NCBI GenBank assembly: GCA_022447065.1
Contig: JAKUUM010000012.1
Span: 1-56,723 of the forward strand
From: SAR86 cluster bacterium
GTDB lineage: Bacteria > Pseudomonadota > Gammaproteobacteria > Magnimaribacterales > Magnimaribacteraceae
Direction of reading: 5' to 3'
Length of the DNA stretch: 56,723 bases
The notes beneath the pieces were generated by a model. That model was not told the DNA's origin, did no database searches, and was given only the letters and a program-made list of their open reading frames with translations. Position 1 is the stretch's first letter. Each line of letters begins with the position of its first letter. Positions 36,897 through 45,426 of this stretch are shown here, piece by piece. Position numbers and translations under genes: made by a program.

Positions 36897-37684
36897 TAAT
36901 ATGGTCTACTCCCTTCCACCGTAATTCTATTCAAAGTCCTGGTTTTATCTCCATGATCATGGACGGCATAATGTTGAACACATCTATTATCCCAGACAAC
37001 CATATCACCATTTCTCCATCTGTGTTCGTATTGAAATTTCTTATTATTGGCTACTGAGTATAACTTCTTTAAGGTAGCTTCACTTTCTTGCTTTTGCAAT
37101 TCTTCAATTTTTTTAACAAATGCTTCTGTTACGTAAAGAGCCTTCATATTTGTTTCAGGGTGTGTTCTGAAAATTGGATGTAAAACTGACTTTTCCAAAG
37201 AAGTATCTGCTCCTACTAGTTGTAAAACAGACTTGTTTGAATGACGAGCATGATAATTTTCTAGTTTGTCTTTTAGGGATAAGTCTAAATGATCGTAAGC
37301 AAGATACTGATTGGAAAAAAAGGTATTGCCTCCAACTGAAGGTATATCTAAGGCATAAAGAATAGTTGCATCAGGGGGTTTAGCCTCAAAAGTAACATCT
37401 GAATGCCAATGTGCATTCGTATGATACTTTTCACCCAGATTTTCTATCCTAATAATTTCTGGGAAACTCTCTGAGCCTTTAAAAACTGGGTGGATTTGTG
37501 GGGAGCCCCACAGTTTTGCAGCTGATAGTAATTCATTTGGCCTTAGTTTCTGATTCCTGAAAATAAGTACTAAATTGTCTAAAAAGGCTTTCTTTATATT
37601 TTTAATGTCAAGCTCATCGACCTTACTTGATAAATCTATACCACTGATTTCAGCTCCTAAAGGACTAATGCTTTGGATTTTCAT
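36896..37684 (-). CDS. TauD/TfdA-family dioxygenase
   Basis: This 262-residue Fe(II)/2-oxoglutarate dioxygenase has His94-x-Asp96 (HWHSDVTFEAKPP), distal His238 (CVQHYAVHDH) and Arg249/Arg253 (TRTLNRITVEG). The sequence TLLRG-like positions and GGNTFFSNQYLAYD are characteristic of the TauD group, which includes taurine, alkylsulfate and 2,4-D dioxygenases. The substrate is unknown. It is the third gene of the six-gene operon, six bases behind the Smr gene and overlapping dihydroorotase by one base (TAATG). Confidence 0.92.
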   Translation of the reverse strand: MKIQSISPLGAEISGIDLSSKVDELDIKNIKKAFLDNLVLIFRNQKLRPNELLSAAKLWGSPQIHPVFKGSESFPEIIRIENLGEKYHTNAHWHSDVTFEAKPPDATILYALDIPSVGGNTFFSNQYLAYDHLDLSLKDKLENYHARHSNKSVLQLVGADTSLEKSVLHPIFRTHPETNMKALYVTEAFVKKIEELQKQESEATLKKLYSVANNKKFQYEHRWRNGDMVVWDNRCVQHYAVHDHGDKTRTLNRITVEGSRPY

Positions 37685-37690
37685 TTCAGA

Positions 37691-37909
37691 TCAAAGTTTA
37701 AGTAAAGTTATTCGTCCAAAATCTAGCCCTTTGCCAACAATATAATCAGAACCATTCCTATCCAAAACTTTCTGCACTAATTCCACCATTCTAGAGCTAC
37801 TACCACAGGTTATATTCAAGGGAACTTCGTTTTGATTTAGGAAAATGAAATTTTCTACCATTAAGTCAACTTCATGGTGTCTTACTCCATGAAGATCTAA
37901 TTTATTCAC
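37691..37909 (-). CDS. Stand-alone Smr-domain protein
   Basis: Seventy-two residues make almost exactly one Smr domain: LDLHGVRHHEVDLMVENFI and the CGSSSRMVELVQKVL segment in place of the usual CGKGSHS. Smr domains bind or nick nucleic acids, for example at MutS2 C-termini or in mRNA cleavage. The start is GTG (37907-37909). It is an odd guest in a metabolic operon, with gaps of 5 and 6 bases on its two sides. Function here cannot be inferred. Confidence 0.8.
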   Translation of the reverse strand: MNKLDLHGVRHHEVDLMVENFIFLNQNEVPLNITCGSSSRMVELVQKVLDRNGSDYIVGKGLDFGRITLLKL

Positions 37910-37914
37910 TTTTC

Positions 37915-39624
37915 TTAAGAAACCTGATTTCTAATCAGTTTGCCTTTCAGCACCCCAGTAGCTTCCCCGCCCAGAAAAGCTACTTCTCCTGATACTATAG
38001 TGTAATCATAACCTGTAGCTTTCTGAATAAGCCTTCTTCCTCCTGCTGGAAGATCATTAATAACTTCAGGTTCATGTAAAGTAAGGTTTTCAAAATCAAT
38101 GACATTAATATCGGCTTTATACCCTTTTTTTAGAACTCCTCTATCTTTTATGCCTAATAATCGTGAAGTTTCTAAAGTTTGCTTACTGATAAGTTTCTCT
38201 AAGGGAATTCTGACTCCTCTTTTCCTGTCTCTACCCCAATGTTGAATTAGAGTGGTGGGGAAACTTGCATCTATGATTGCACCGCAGTGAGCTCCAGCAT
38301 CTCCTAAACCTGAAATGGAATAAGGATGATTAAGCATTTTCTCTACATAATCTAGATTGCCTGATAAATAGTTAAATAAAGGGTTATAGATTAGTGCCCT
38401 TCCTTCCTTTTCAAGAAGACAATCGTAAGCAACTTCAGCAGGTAATATATTCTGTTTTTTTGCAATGGCCTCAAATGAACTATCTGGCTCGGGTTCATAA
38501 TTTGCCGGTTCTCCTAATCTAAACATTTTATTAAATGATCCAGTTATCTCTTCAACCAAAGGATTGCCTATAGACACTGGTTCTTCTAAAAGAAGTTTTT
38601 CCTTGAAAACAGGATCTTTCATTATCTCAACTTTCTCTTTTAAAGATTTTTTTGATATCTCATAAAAAGAGGGGTATAGAGTAAAGGGATTTAAAGTAGC
38701 CGTTAGACCCATGTTAATTCCAGTAGCTCTGGCAGGTACTTGACCATACATTGGAATGCCCTCATTTTGAGCTTCCTCTATTCCATCGAGAAGTTGATGC
38801 CACCAATCAGGTCGCCTGTCCTGTTGTTCAACAGTTAAAGAGATAGGCCGTCCAGAAGATTTTGCCATTTCTTTAAAAATATCAAATTCAGATTCAAAGT
38901 CATAAAAATCAGAAATACCTTGAAGAACGCCTTTATCAAGCTCCCCGACTGCTTTAGCTATGGAGACAAGTTCATCTTTATGTGCCGTAATACTAGGAGT
39001 AAGAGACCCACCAGAATCCCTATGTTTTTCCGTTCGCGAAGTACTGAATCCAAAAGCACCTGCCTCAATGCCTTCTTTGACTATTTTACTCATTTGCCTA
39101 ATTTCATTTGAAGTGGCCTTTTCATGATTAATTCCTCGTTGACCCATTACATAAGCGCGTACAGCCCCATGAGGCACCTGGGTACCTACATCAATAGCCA
39201 ATGGTTTCTTCTCTAAGGTGTCTAAATATTCTGGAAAACTTTCCCATTGCCAATTTATGCCTTCGTGTAAAGCAGTCCCTGGAATATCTTCAACACCTTC
39301 CATAAGGCTTATTAACCAGTCTCTGTCTTCTGGTCTACAGGGAGAAAAACCAACTCCGCAGTTTCCCATTATCACGGTGGTTACTCCATGATAAGTTGAA
39401 GGCCTAAGATATGGATCCCAGGTTACTTGTCCATCGTAATGAGTATGAATATCCACGAACCCTGGCGTAACAATACGATCTTTTGCATCTATTATTTTTC
39501 TTGAAGGTTCATTAATTTTACCAATGGCTTCTATCTTTCCATTCTTGACCCCAATATCTGATTGGTAAGGCTTTTCGCCTGTTCCATCATATATGGTCCC
39601 AGTTTTGATAATTAGATCGTACAT
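37915..39624 (-). CDS. N-acyl-D-amino-acid deacylase family amidohydrolase
   Basis: A 569-residue amidohydrolase (D-aminoacylase branch). N-terminal metal residues are in FVDIHTHYDGQ (His60, His62), with the branch-specific Cys near VIMGNCGVGFSPCRP, QVPHGAVRAYVMGQRG, and the C-terminal GLGDAGAHCGAI with the catalytic Asp. It removes acyl groups from N-acyl-D-amino acids, releasing carboxylate and D-amino acid; proteobacterial members often act on D-Glu or D-Asp derivatives. No signal peptide is obvious. It is the first gene of the six-gene minus-strand operon and diverges from the metalloprotease. Confidence 0.9.
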   Translation of the reverse strand: MYDLIIKTGTIYDGTGEKPYQSDIGVKNGKIEAIGKINEPSRKIIDAKDRIVTPGFVDIHTHYDGQVTWDPYLRPSTYHGVTTVIMGNCGVGFSPCRPEDRDWLISLMEGVEDIPGTALHEGINWQWESFPEYLDTLEKKPLAIDVGTQVPHGAVRAYVMGQRGINHEKATSNEIRQMSKIVKEGIEAGAFGFSTSRTEKHRDSGGSLTPSITAHKDELVSIAKAVGELDKGVLQGISDFYDFESEFDIFKEMAKSSGRPISLTVEQQDRRPDWWHQLLDGIEEAQNEGIPMYGQVPARATGINMGLTATLNPFTLYPSFYEISKKSLKEKVEIMKDPVFKEKLLLEEPVSIGNPLVEEITGSFNKMFRLGEPANYEPEPDSSFEAIAKKQNILPAEVAYDCLLEKEGRALIYNPLFNYLSGNLDYVEKMLNHPYSISGLGDAGAHCGAIIDASFPTTLIQHWGRDRKRGVRIPLEKLISKQTLETSRLLGIKDRGVLKKGYKADINVIDFENLTLHEPEVINDLPAGGRRLIQKATGYDYTIVSGEVAFLGGEATGVLKGKLIRNQVS

Positions 39625-39778
39625 TCTTATATTTTAACTCGAATTGAGTTTACTTGAATACTCGGTGCTCTCTTGACCTAAGATAGTCTAATGAGGAGTT
39701 ATTCCCTATAATGCCCCTCCGTTTTGTTTAATCTTAGAGAGCTTATTATTAAAAATATCTATATTCTAAGGATAATTT

Positions 39779-42298
39779 ATGTTTAAACATTTATTAACTT
39801 ATGCTATTTCTCTACTCCTAATTCTATTTTTTTCTGCATATTTGATATCTGATGAAATAAAAGATGAAAATGCTAAAGAAGTAATAGAAGAACAAACAAA
39901 AGAAGAGGAAGAGAAAGAAGAATATATCGAAGATAAAGTAAAAGATTTTGATTCTTTTACAGGCTTCATACAGGCTTATCAAGATCCTGAAACCAGTTCC
40001 CTCTATTTCTCATTAGATGAAAACCAATTAAACAAGGAGTTTATTTATTTTGCTCATGTTAAAGACGGAGTGGTCACGGCTAGGAGAAATAGAGGTAGTT
40101 ATCTCGACAATGGTGTTTTTAAATTTGAAAAGCACTTCGACACAATAAGGTTGATAAGAGTTAATACTGCTTTTTCTCTTGATGAGACCTCTGCCCTTTC
40201 AAAGTCCTCAGGTGCAAATATTTCTAATTCAGTGATTCAGGTTTTCCCTATAAACTCTATGAATAAAGAAGAGAATAAATTCCTTATCAATGTTTCTTCT
40301 TTTTTTATATCAGAAGCACTCACGCCAATAAAGCCCATACCAAATCCAGATTACCCTCCTCCAGATTTCATGTGGGGACAACTAAGTGTTGAAAAATCTA
40401 GAATAAAATCTACCCATAACTATCCTAAAAACACGGATGTGGAAGTTGAGTATGTCTTTGAAAATCCACCTTCAACTGAGTATGAAGAAGAAGATGCTGC
40501 TGATCCTAGAAACATTAGCATTTTTCTTCGCTACAGTTTTATAGAAATGCCTGAAAATGATTTTGAGCCAAGACAGGCTGATATGCGAATTGGTTATTTT
40601 ACTGAAAGAATCACAGACCTAACCTCCTTAGATGTAACGCCCTATGCAGATCTGATTAATAAGTGGAATTTACAAAAGAAAAATCCTGAAGAACCTTTAT
40701 CCGAACCTGTTAAACCGATTACTTATTGGTTGGAAAACACTACGCCTAAAGAATTGAGACCATTTATTAAAAAAGGCGTACTAGCTTGGAATATAGCTTT
40801 TGAACAGGCTGGCTTTAAGAATGCAATTGAAGTAAAAGTTCAACCCGATGACTCAGATTGGGATGCTGGAGATATAAGATACAACGTTCTTAGATGGACT
40901 TCTTCGCCCAATCCTCCTTTTGGTGGATATGGTCCTAGTTTTACTAATCCCAGAACCGGTGAAATCATCGGTGCCGATATTATGTTGGAATGGGCATATT
41001 TAACAAATCGAATTAATTTAAATTCGGTCTTTCCAATTGATAAAGACAACTTTTGTTACGCTGGAAACTTCATGCAGGAAGGAAGTATTTTGGCTAGAAT
41101 AGTCTCAGTCAAATCAAATGGGATTCCAGATCCAAAAATTGTAGAGCAAGGTATTATACGTTTAGCTTTACATGAGGTGGGGCACACATTAGGTCTTAAT
41201 CACAATTTCAAAGCTAGTTACCTACACGATCCCGTAACGGTTCACAATCCAGAGGTAACTCAGAAAAGCGGTGTTACGGCTTCAGTTATGGAATATCCTG
41301 CCGTAAATCTAGCTCCTTTAGGCATTAGCCAGGGAGATTATTATGACGTGATCCCTGGGGCTTACGATAAATGGGCAATTGAATTTGGTTACAAACCTAG
41401 TCTCACTGCTTCAGAAAGAGAAAATTTGTTATTCAGGTCTGATGAACCACAGTTAATGTTTGCAAATGATGCTGATGATATGCGTAGACCTGGCAAGGGA
41501 GTTGACCCAAGGGCTATGACTAATGATATGTCAAATGACCCCATTACTTACGCTGAGCAAAGGATAGAATTGGTTAACACAACCATGGAAGAACTCCCTG
41601 AAAAAATGGTATCAGACTCTTGGGAAGAATATGTCAATGCCTCCCAAATTTTGTTCCGAGAATCTAGTAGGGCTTTAGAAACGGTCTCGAGATACGTAGG
41701 TGGTGTGTATGTTCATAGATCAACTCCTAATCAAAAAACTGAACTAGTTCCCCTAGAACCAGTTCCTGAGGAAACTCAAAAAAGAGCAATGCAAGTCTTA
41801 TCTGATCATGCTTTTTCACCTGAAGCATTCCCAATTAATGCTGAATTAATTTCTATTTTGCAAATAGAAAGAAGGGGTTTTGATTTCAATAAAAAGCATG
41901 AAGATCCACAAATCCATAGATATATATTATCTGTACAATCATTAATACTTTCACATCTTCTGAGTGGATGGACCTTAGATCGAATAACCGATTCTAGGCT
42001 CTATGGAAATACCTACAGTACCAAGCAAATGTTGAGTGATTTAACTGGTTCAATTTTTGCTGCTGATGCCAATAAGAGTGTTAACACCAAGAGGCAAAAT
42101 TTACAGGCCTTGTACACTAAAAAGTTAATTTTGGTTTTGGATGAGAATCCACCCTACCAAACCACGGCAGCTGCTGTTTATAGCTCACTTAGAAGCATTG
42201 AAAAAATTGCTAAGAAACGTTCTCCAGATCCAGAAACCCAAGCACACAGAGAATTTCTTCAGTGGTTAATAAAATCAGCTCTAGATAAAGTCCAGTAA
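39779..42298 (+). CDS. Secreted zinc metalloprotease (DUF5117/DUF4953 type)
   Basis: An 839-residue exported protease. The signal peptide (about 1-23) is followed by an acidic Glu/Lys-rich linker (about 25-55) and the DUF5117-like region. The metzincin-type zinc site HEVGHTLGLNH lies at residues 465-475 (His465, His469, His475, Glu466), with SVMEYPAV as a probable Met-turn about 40 residues later. The C-terminal third is a helical tail. Such proteins are common in marine bacteria with TonB receptors and are presumed peptide-degrading. A TATAAT at 39707-39712 may be its -10 box, but no matched -35 was found. It stops one base before a convergent hydrolase gene. Confidence 0.87.
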   Translation: MFKHLLTYAISLLLILFFSAYLISDEIKDENAKEVIEEQTKEEEEKEEYIEDKVKDFDSFTGFIQAYQDPETSSLYFSLDENQLNKEFIYFAHVKDGVVTARRNRGSYLDNGVFKFEKHFDTIRLIRVNTAFSLDETSALSKSSGANISNSVIQVFPINSMNKEENKFLINVSSFFISEALTPIKPIPNPDYPPPDFMWGQLSVEKSRIKSTHNYPKNTDVEVEYVFENPPSTEYEEEDAADPRNISIFLRYSFIEMPENDFEPRQADMRIGYFTERITDLTSLDVTPYADLINKWNLQKKNPEEPLSEPVKPITYWLENTTPKELRPFIKKGVLAWNIAFEQAGFKNAIEVKVQPDDSDWDAGDIRYNVLRWTSSPNPPFGGYGPSFTNPRTGEIIGADIMLEWAYLTNRINLNSVFPIDKDNFCYAGNFMQEGSILARIVSVKSNGIPDPKIVEQGIIRLALHEVGHTLGLNHNFKASYLHDPVTVHNPEVTQKSGVTASVMEYPAVNLAPLGISQGDYYDVIPGAYDKWAIEFGYKPSLTASERENLLFRSDEPQLMFANDADDMRRPGKGVDPRAMTNDMSNDPITYAEQRIELVNTTMEELPEKMVSDSWEEYVNASQILFRESSRALETVSRYVGGVYVHRSTPNQKTELVPLEPVPEETQKRAMQVLSDHAFSPEAFPINAELISILQIERRGFDFNKKHEDPQIHRYILSVQSLILSHLLSGWTLDRITDSRLYGNTYSTKQMLSDLTGSIFAADANKSVNTKRQNLQALYTKKLILVLDENPPYQTTAAAVYSSLRSIEKIAKKRSPDPETQAHREFLQWLIKSALDKVQ

Positions 42299-42299
42299 A

Positions 42300-43283
42300 T
42301 TATAGTCTTTCTAAGAAAGATAGGATAAACGTATTTACTTCTTCAGGTGCTTCTTGTTGTGTCCAGTGTCCAATCCCTTCCAATTCTTCAACCAAAAGAA
42401 GGTTTTCATAATTAGATTCTATTCTTTTAACAAGGCTTTGTTCACTAGGGACAAAGAAATTTACAGGATCTAAAGTCCCCGTAATAAAGAAAGCTGGCTG
42501 AGAAATAGTACTGGGTAAATGTGAGAGCTCATCCCAATCTATGTTTTGGGCTCTATATCGATTCAGAGGTCCACGCAAACCACTTATCTCAAATTGACTG
42601 ACAAAATAATCTATATCTTTTTGAGTCAACCAATCCGGTAATTCTTCAAACTCTTCCATTCCTTCAAGGAAAGTTGCATCGGGTCCCTTTTGTGGGTTTA
42701 AACCACTCTGTGATTTTTCTATACCCCTAGCCATACCTCTACCATCACTATTGGTGTAAGTAAGTCTTAAGGCTCTTTGTAGATCACTCTCAAACTCAGC
42801 TTCCGCTACACCTTCCTTTTGGAAATAAAGCTGATAGAAAAACCTATCTTTGTAGATTTGTTTCCATAAATCTAAGGTAGGCATGGGTCCTCTAGAGGTA
42901 TAAGGAACCGACAGAGTTCCGGTGGCGGTAATGATTTCAGGATGAAGTGCAGCTGTATTCAATGCTATTGGACCTCCCCAATCATGACCCACTGTTATTG
43001 CGTTTTTATAGCCCAAGGCTTTAATGATTCCAAGTACATCAGCGACCATATTCAGTATGGTATATTCTTCAATTGCATGGGGCTTGTCAGATTCTCCGTA
43101 GCCCCTTACATCAAAGGCAACTGCTTTGTATCCTGCTGAAGCTACTGCTGGAAGTTGATGACGATAGCTGTACCAGCTCTCGGGCCAGCCATGACAAAAA
43201 ATCACTAGGGGCCCTTCTCCCATAGAGGCTACCCTAACATTGATGCCATTGGTTTTAACTATTTCAAAATTAACTTCTTTCAA
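42300..43283 (-). CDS. Alpha/beta hydrolase, epoxide hydrolase-like
   Basis: The 327-residue cytoplasmic hydrolase shows HGWPESWYSYRHQL (oxyanion His-Gly-x-Pro at 31-34), the nucleophile Asp101 in VGHDWGGPIA, and catalytic His306 in GIGHWTQQEAPEEV. The Asp nucleophile plus two cap-domain Tyr residues typical of soluble epoxide hydrolases (the cap includes YLQFYF-like aromatic runs) favour epoxide ring opening. It lies five bases upstream of nothing on its strand but follows the DDN-type gene by six bases, so the minus-strand set CDGSH, DDN, hydrolase may be one transcript. Confidence 0.88.
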   Translation of the reverse strand: MKEVNFEIVKTNGINVRVASMGEGPLVIFCHGWPESWYSYRHQLPAVASAGYKAVAFDVRGYGESDKPHAIEEYTILNMVADVLGIIKALGYKNAITVGHDWGGPIALNTAALHPEIITATGTLSVPYTSRGPMPTLDLWKQIYKDRFFYQLYFQKEGVAEAEFESDLQRALRLTYTNSDGRGMARGIEKSQSGLNPQKGPDATFLEGMEEFEELPDWLTQKDIDYFVSQFEISGLRGPLNRYRAQNIDWDELSHLPSTISQPAFFITGTLDPVNFFVPSEQSLVKRIESNYENLLLVEELEGIGHWTQQEAPEEVNTFILSFLERL

Positions 43284-43288
43284 ACTTC

Positions 43289-43708
43289 TTAAGTTGGTTG
43301 ACAGTTAAAAACAGGAATATTTCTTTCAGTTCTCTTTTGGTAGGCATCATAAGGAGGGTAGAAAGAACAAATTAATGTCCATAATTCAGCTTTTTTATCA
43401 TCACTGACCTGCTTGGCTACTAAATTCAATTTTTTTCCTTTTAAGTAAACCAAAATTTCTGGATGTGCTTTGATATTCCAGTACCAAGATGGATGAACAT
43501 CCGCCCCTCCCAATGAGGCTACTAAGATCACTCCTTCCTGATAAGAGACCAACATTAAAGGGATATATCTAATTTTTCCTGATTTTGCGCCTTTGGTTTT
43601 GACCACACAAATATCCATTCCCCTTATCTTGTTCATTAGCCTACCGCCCGTAAGACGGAAGACTGACGCTTGGACAGCCATATAAATCTTGAAATAAAAC
43701 ATGCTCAT
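43289..43708 (-). CDS. DDN-type (F420-dependent nitroreductase-like) protein
   Basis: A 139-residue beta-barrel protein of the deazaflavin-dependent nitroreductase (DUF385) family: TKGAKSGKIRYIPLMLVS, ASLGGADVHPSWYWNI and AHPEILVYL, then FYPPYDAYQKRTER. Classic members use F420H2; many in gammaproteobacteria lack F420 and may bind other flavins or lipids. The first ~25 residues are hydrophobic and could associate with membrane. The ATG overlaps the stop of the CDGSH gene (ATGA), pairing it with a small Fe-S protein, which could serve as electron donor. Confidence 0.85.
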   Translation of the reverse strand: MSMFYFKIYMAVQASVFRLTGGRLMNKIRGMDICVVKTKGAKSGKIRYIPLMLVSYQEGVILVASLGGADVHPSWYWNIKAHPEILVYLKGKKLNLVAKQVSDDKKAELWTLICSFYPPYDAYQKRTERNIPVFNCQPT

Positions 43709-43923
43709 TTCTCTAATTTCTCCACTTTAAGCTGAAGCTTACCGTTTTCTCTGGAAAAAAAAACTTCTGAATCCTCATGGAACCAGATTCTAACTGGCTG
43801 TATGCCTTTCAATTGCCTATGACTACCATCACACAATGGATATTTGGCACTTGTTCCACAATTGCACCAAGAATACCTCTTACCTGCTTCAACCTTAAAT
43901 TTACCTTCAGAATTATTACTCAT
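43705..43923 (-). CDS. CDGSH iron-sulfur domain protein
   Basis: Seventy-two residues hold the CDGSH motif CNCGTSAKYPLCDGSH (Cys20, Cys22, Cys31, His35), which ligates a redox-active [2Fe-2S] cluster with three Cys and one His. The only in-frame ATG lies at 43921-43923, eight bases after the encoded CCA of tRNA-Gly, and there is no Shine-Dalgarno, so after tRNA 3' processing the mRNA would be almost leaderless. Its end overlaps the DDN-type gene by four bases. A likely pair: small electron carrier plus flavin-type enzyme. Confidence 0.88.
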   Translation of the reverse strand: MSNNSEGKFKVEAGKRYSWCNCGTSAKYPLCDGSHRQLKGIQPVRIWFHEDSEVFFSRENGKLQLKVEKLEK

Positions 43924-43931
43924 AAGAAAGC

Positions 43932-44007
43932 TGGAGCGGGTAACCGGAATCGAACCGGTATCATCAGCTTGGAAGGCTGAGGTAATAAGCCCTTATACGA
44001 TACCCGC
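43932..44007 (-). tRNA. tRNA-Gly (anticodon TCC)
   Basis: The minus strand folds into a standard cloverleaf of 76 bases: acceptor GCGGGTA/TACCCGC with discriminator T and encoded CCA, anticodon loop CTTCCAA reading GGA, and T arm GGTTCGAATCC. Sequence is close to E. coli tRNA-Gly(TCC) in the acceptor and anticodon arm. It is followed after eight bases by the CDGSH start codon. Confidence 0.95.
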
Positions 44008-44023
44008 TTTAAACTGGAGAAGC

Positions 44024-44029
44024 ATTATA
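44024..44029 (-). promoter_or_regulatory. -10 box of tRNA-Gly
   Basis: On the minus strand TATAAT stands 16 bases before the tRNA-Gly 5' end, giving a start of roughly 9 bases of leader. A TTCAAT-like -35 at about 18 bases is weak. Because no terminator separates tRNA and CDGSH, this promoter may drive the whole CDGSH-DDN set. Confidence 0.6.
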
Positions 44030-44205
44030 CAGAATCGAAGTTAGGATATTGAACAAGGAAACTTGGTTTGGGTTGTAACGATCTGGTCTGCCCTTTTTGT
44101 TTCTTCTTGATTTTCTATAGTGTCTTTTTGGCTTCTTAGAATTTTTCCTTACCTTTCAAAATTTATAATTGTCTTCACCAATCTAATAACCAGGTTTTAT
44201 TGAGC

Positions 44206-44922
44206 TTAACTACTTAAATTCTTGGGCATAGACCTGTGTAAAGAGATATAGACAAAATAAAGGTTTAAACCTACCCATAACCAATAATAGAAATCCCTAT
44301 AAGCAGAAAGTTGAGTAGGCACGTCTCTCAAGTCTAATAAAAGAAATACACAACATAAACCCCAAATAAAAGTCATAAACAAATTCAACGATTTCTTCTC
44401 TTTAACTCTTAAGGGATGTAAATACTTAAGGGGAACAAAAGTCATAACAGAAAAGAAAACAATGACTAAAAAGTTAGTTAGTTGTGAAGTTCCCATTACA
44501 AATAAATAAAAAATAACCATGTTCCAAACTGCAGGGAACCCTCTAAAGAAATAGTCTTCCGTTTTCTGTTTTGTGTTGGCGAACGTGTAACAAGAAACAA
44601 TTAAAATTAAAGCTACAGCTAATAGGGTTAGCTGTGAAGGCACTAGATTGAACCAATACAACATAACTGTAGGAATAAAAACATAATTTAGATAATCAAC
44701 TATGTTATCGAGAATAGAACCATCTATTGTAGGTACCATTTCTTTGACCTTATAACGCCTAGCAAAAGCACCATCAACACCATCAATTAAAAAGGCCAGT
44801 GAAAGCCATACGAAGGCAAGGAATAAGTTGTCGCGCAAGATGGCTTCTAAGGATAAAAAGCCAGCAAAAGCTCCTGAAGCAGTAAAAATATGTACTGACC
44901 ACGATTGAGCTTTTTTAACCAT
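44206..44922 (-). CDS. pcs: Phosphatidylcholine synthase
   Basis: A 238-residue polytopic CDP-alcohol phosphotransferase (about eight helices). The active-site pattern DGVDGAFARR (47-56), GSILDNIVDY (68-77) with Asp72 and Asp76 has the wide spacing of Pcs, not that of PgsA/PssA, and IDGVDG, VKEMVPTIDG and FFRGFPAVWNM are Pcs hallmarks. It condenses CDP-diacylglycerol with choline to phosphatidylcholine in the inner membrane. It starts 11 bases downstream of the SnoaL-like gene on the same strand. A 198-base region before tRNA-Gly (44008-44205) holds only the tRNA promoter and nothing else clear. Confidence 0.92.
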   Translation of the reverse strand: MVKKAQSWSVHIFTASGAFAGFLSLEAILRDNLFLAFVWLSLAFLIDGVDGAFARRYKVKEMVPTIDGSILDNIVDYLNYVFIPTVMLYWFNLVPSQLTLLAVALILIVSCYTFANTKQKTEDYFFRGFPAVWNMVIFYLFVMGTSQLTNFLVIVFFSVMTFVPLKYLHPLRVKEKKSLNLFMTFIWGLCCVFLLLDLRDVPTQLSAYRDFYYWLWVGLNLYFVYISLHRSMPKNLSS

Positions 44923-44933
44923 AACTAGAGTAG

Positions 44934-45356
44934 CTACTTCATGCTTTCAAGCATAGCCTGCATCTTTTGATGAAGCATGTTTACTGCCTGAAGTGGCCTT
45001 ACAATAACCTTAAATTCTGTTATTTTTCCTTCTTCATTCCAGCTAATTAAATCAACTCCATTGATATATATGCCTTCCATTTCCGATTCAAATTCTAATA
45101 AAGCAGACTTTTCCCCAATGATCTCTTTTATGTATTTGAAGTTCGATTGATTCATATTTCTATCAGAAACCTCTTCTTTAGCTCCTTCTCCAAACACACC
45201 TCCAGCAGCCATTAAGTACATCTTGGTTATGTCTTTACCCTTTTGCGGCGTAAAGACCACAGGAGAATAAAAAACAACATCTTCAGCAAGCAATTCATCC
45301 AACTTGTCCATGTCATTAGATTTCATTACTTCATACCATTTTTCTACTGGATTCAT
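44934..45356 (-). CDS. SnoaL-like (NTF2 fold) protein
   Basis: This 140-residue soluble protein begins NPVEKWYEVMKSNDMDKLDELLAEDVVFYSP, the usual opening of SnoaL/NTF2-like proteins, and ends with GKITEFKVIVRPLQAVNM, a frequent close for this family. It lacks a signal peptide. The cavity-lined fold serves as isomerase, cyclase or ligand binder; no catalytic residue can be named. It lies just upstream of pcs in the same direction, eleven bases apart, so they may be cotranscribed. Confidence 0.8.
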   Translation of the reverse strand: MNPVEKWYEVMKSNDMDKLDELLAEDVVFYSPVVFTPQKGKDITKMYLMAAGGVFGEGAKEEVSDRNMNQSNFKYIKEIIGEKSALLEFESEMEGIYINGVDLISWNEEGKITEFKVIVRPLQAVNMLHQKMQAMLESMK

Positions 45357-45426
45357 ATTCTCTCCTTATTGTGATGGCTTGTTGATTATAGTAAATTGAA
45401 AACTTAATTAATTATAAGGTATTAAT

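Noticed and set aside
39707-39712. TATAAT upstream of the metalloprotease as a full promoter
   Set aside because: No -35 hexamer at 16-18 bases; TTGACC at 39673-39678 is 28 bases away, too far.
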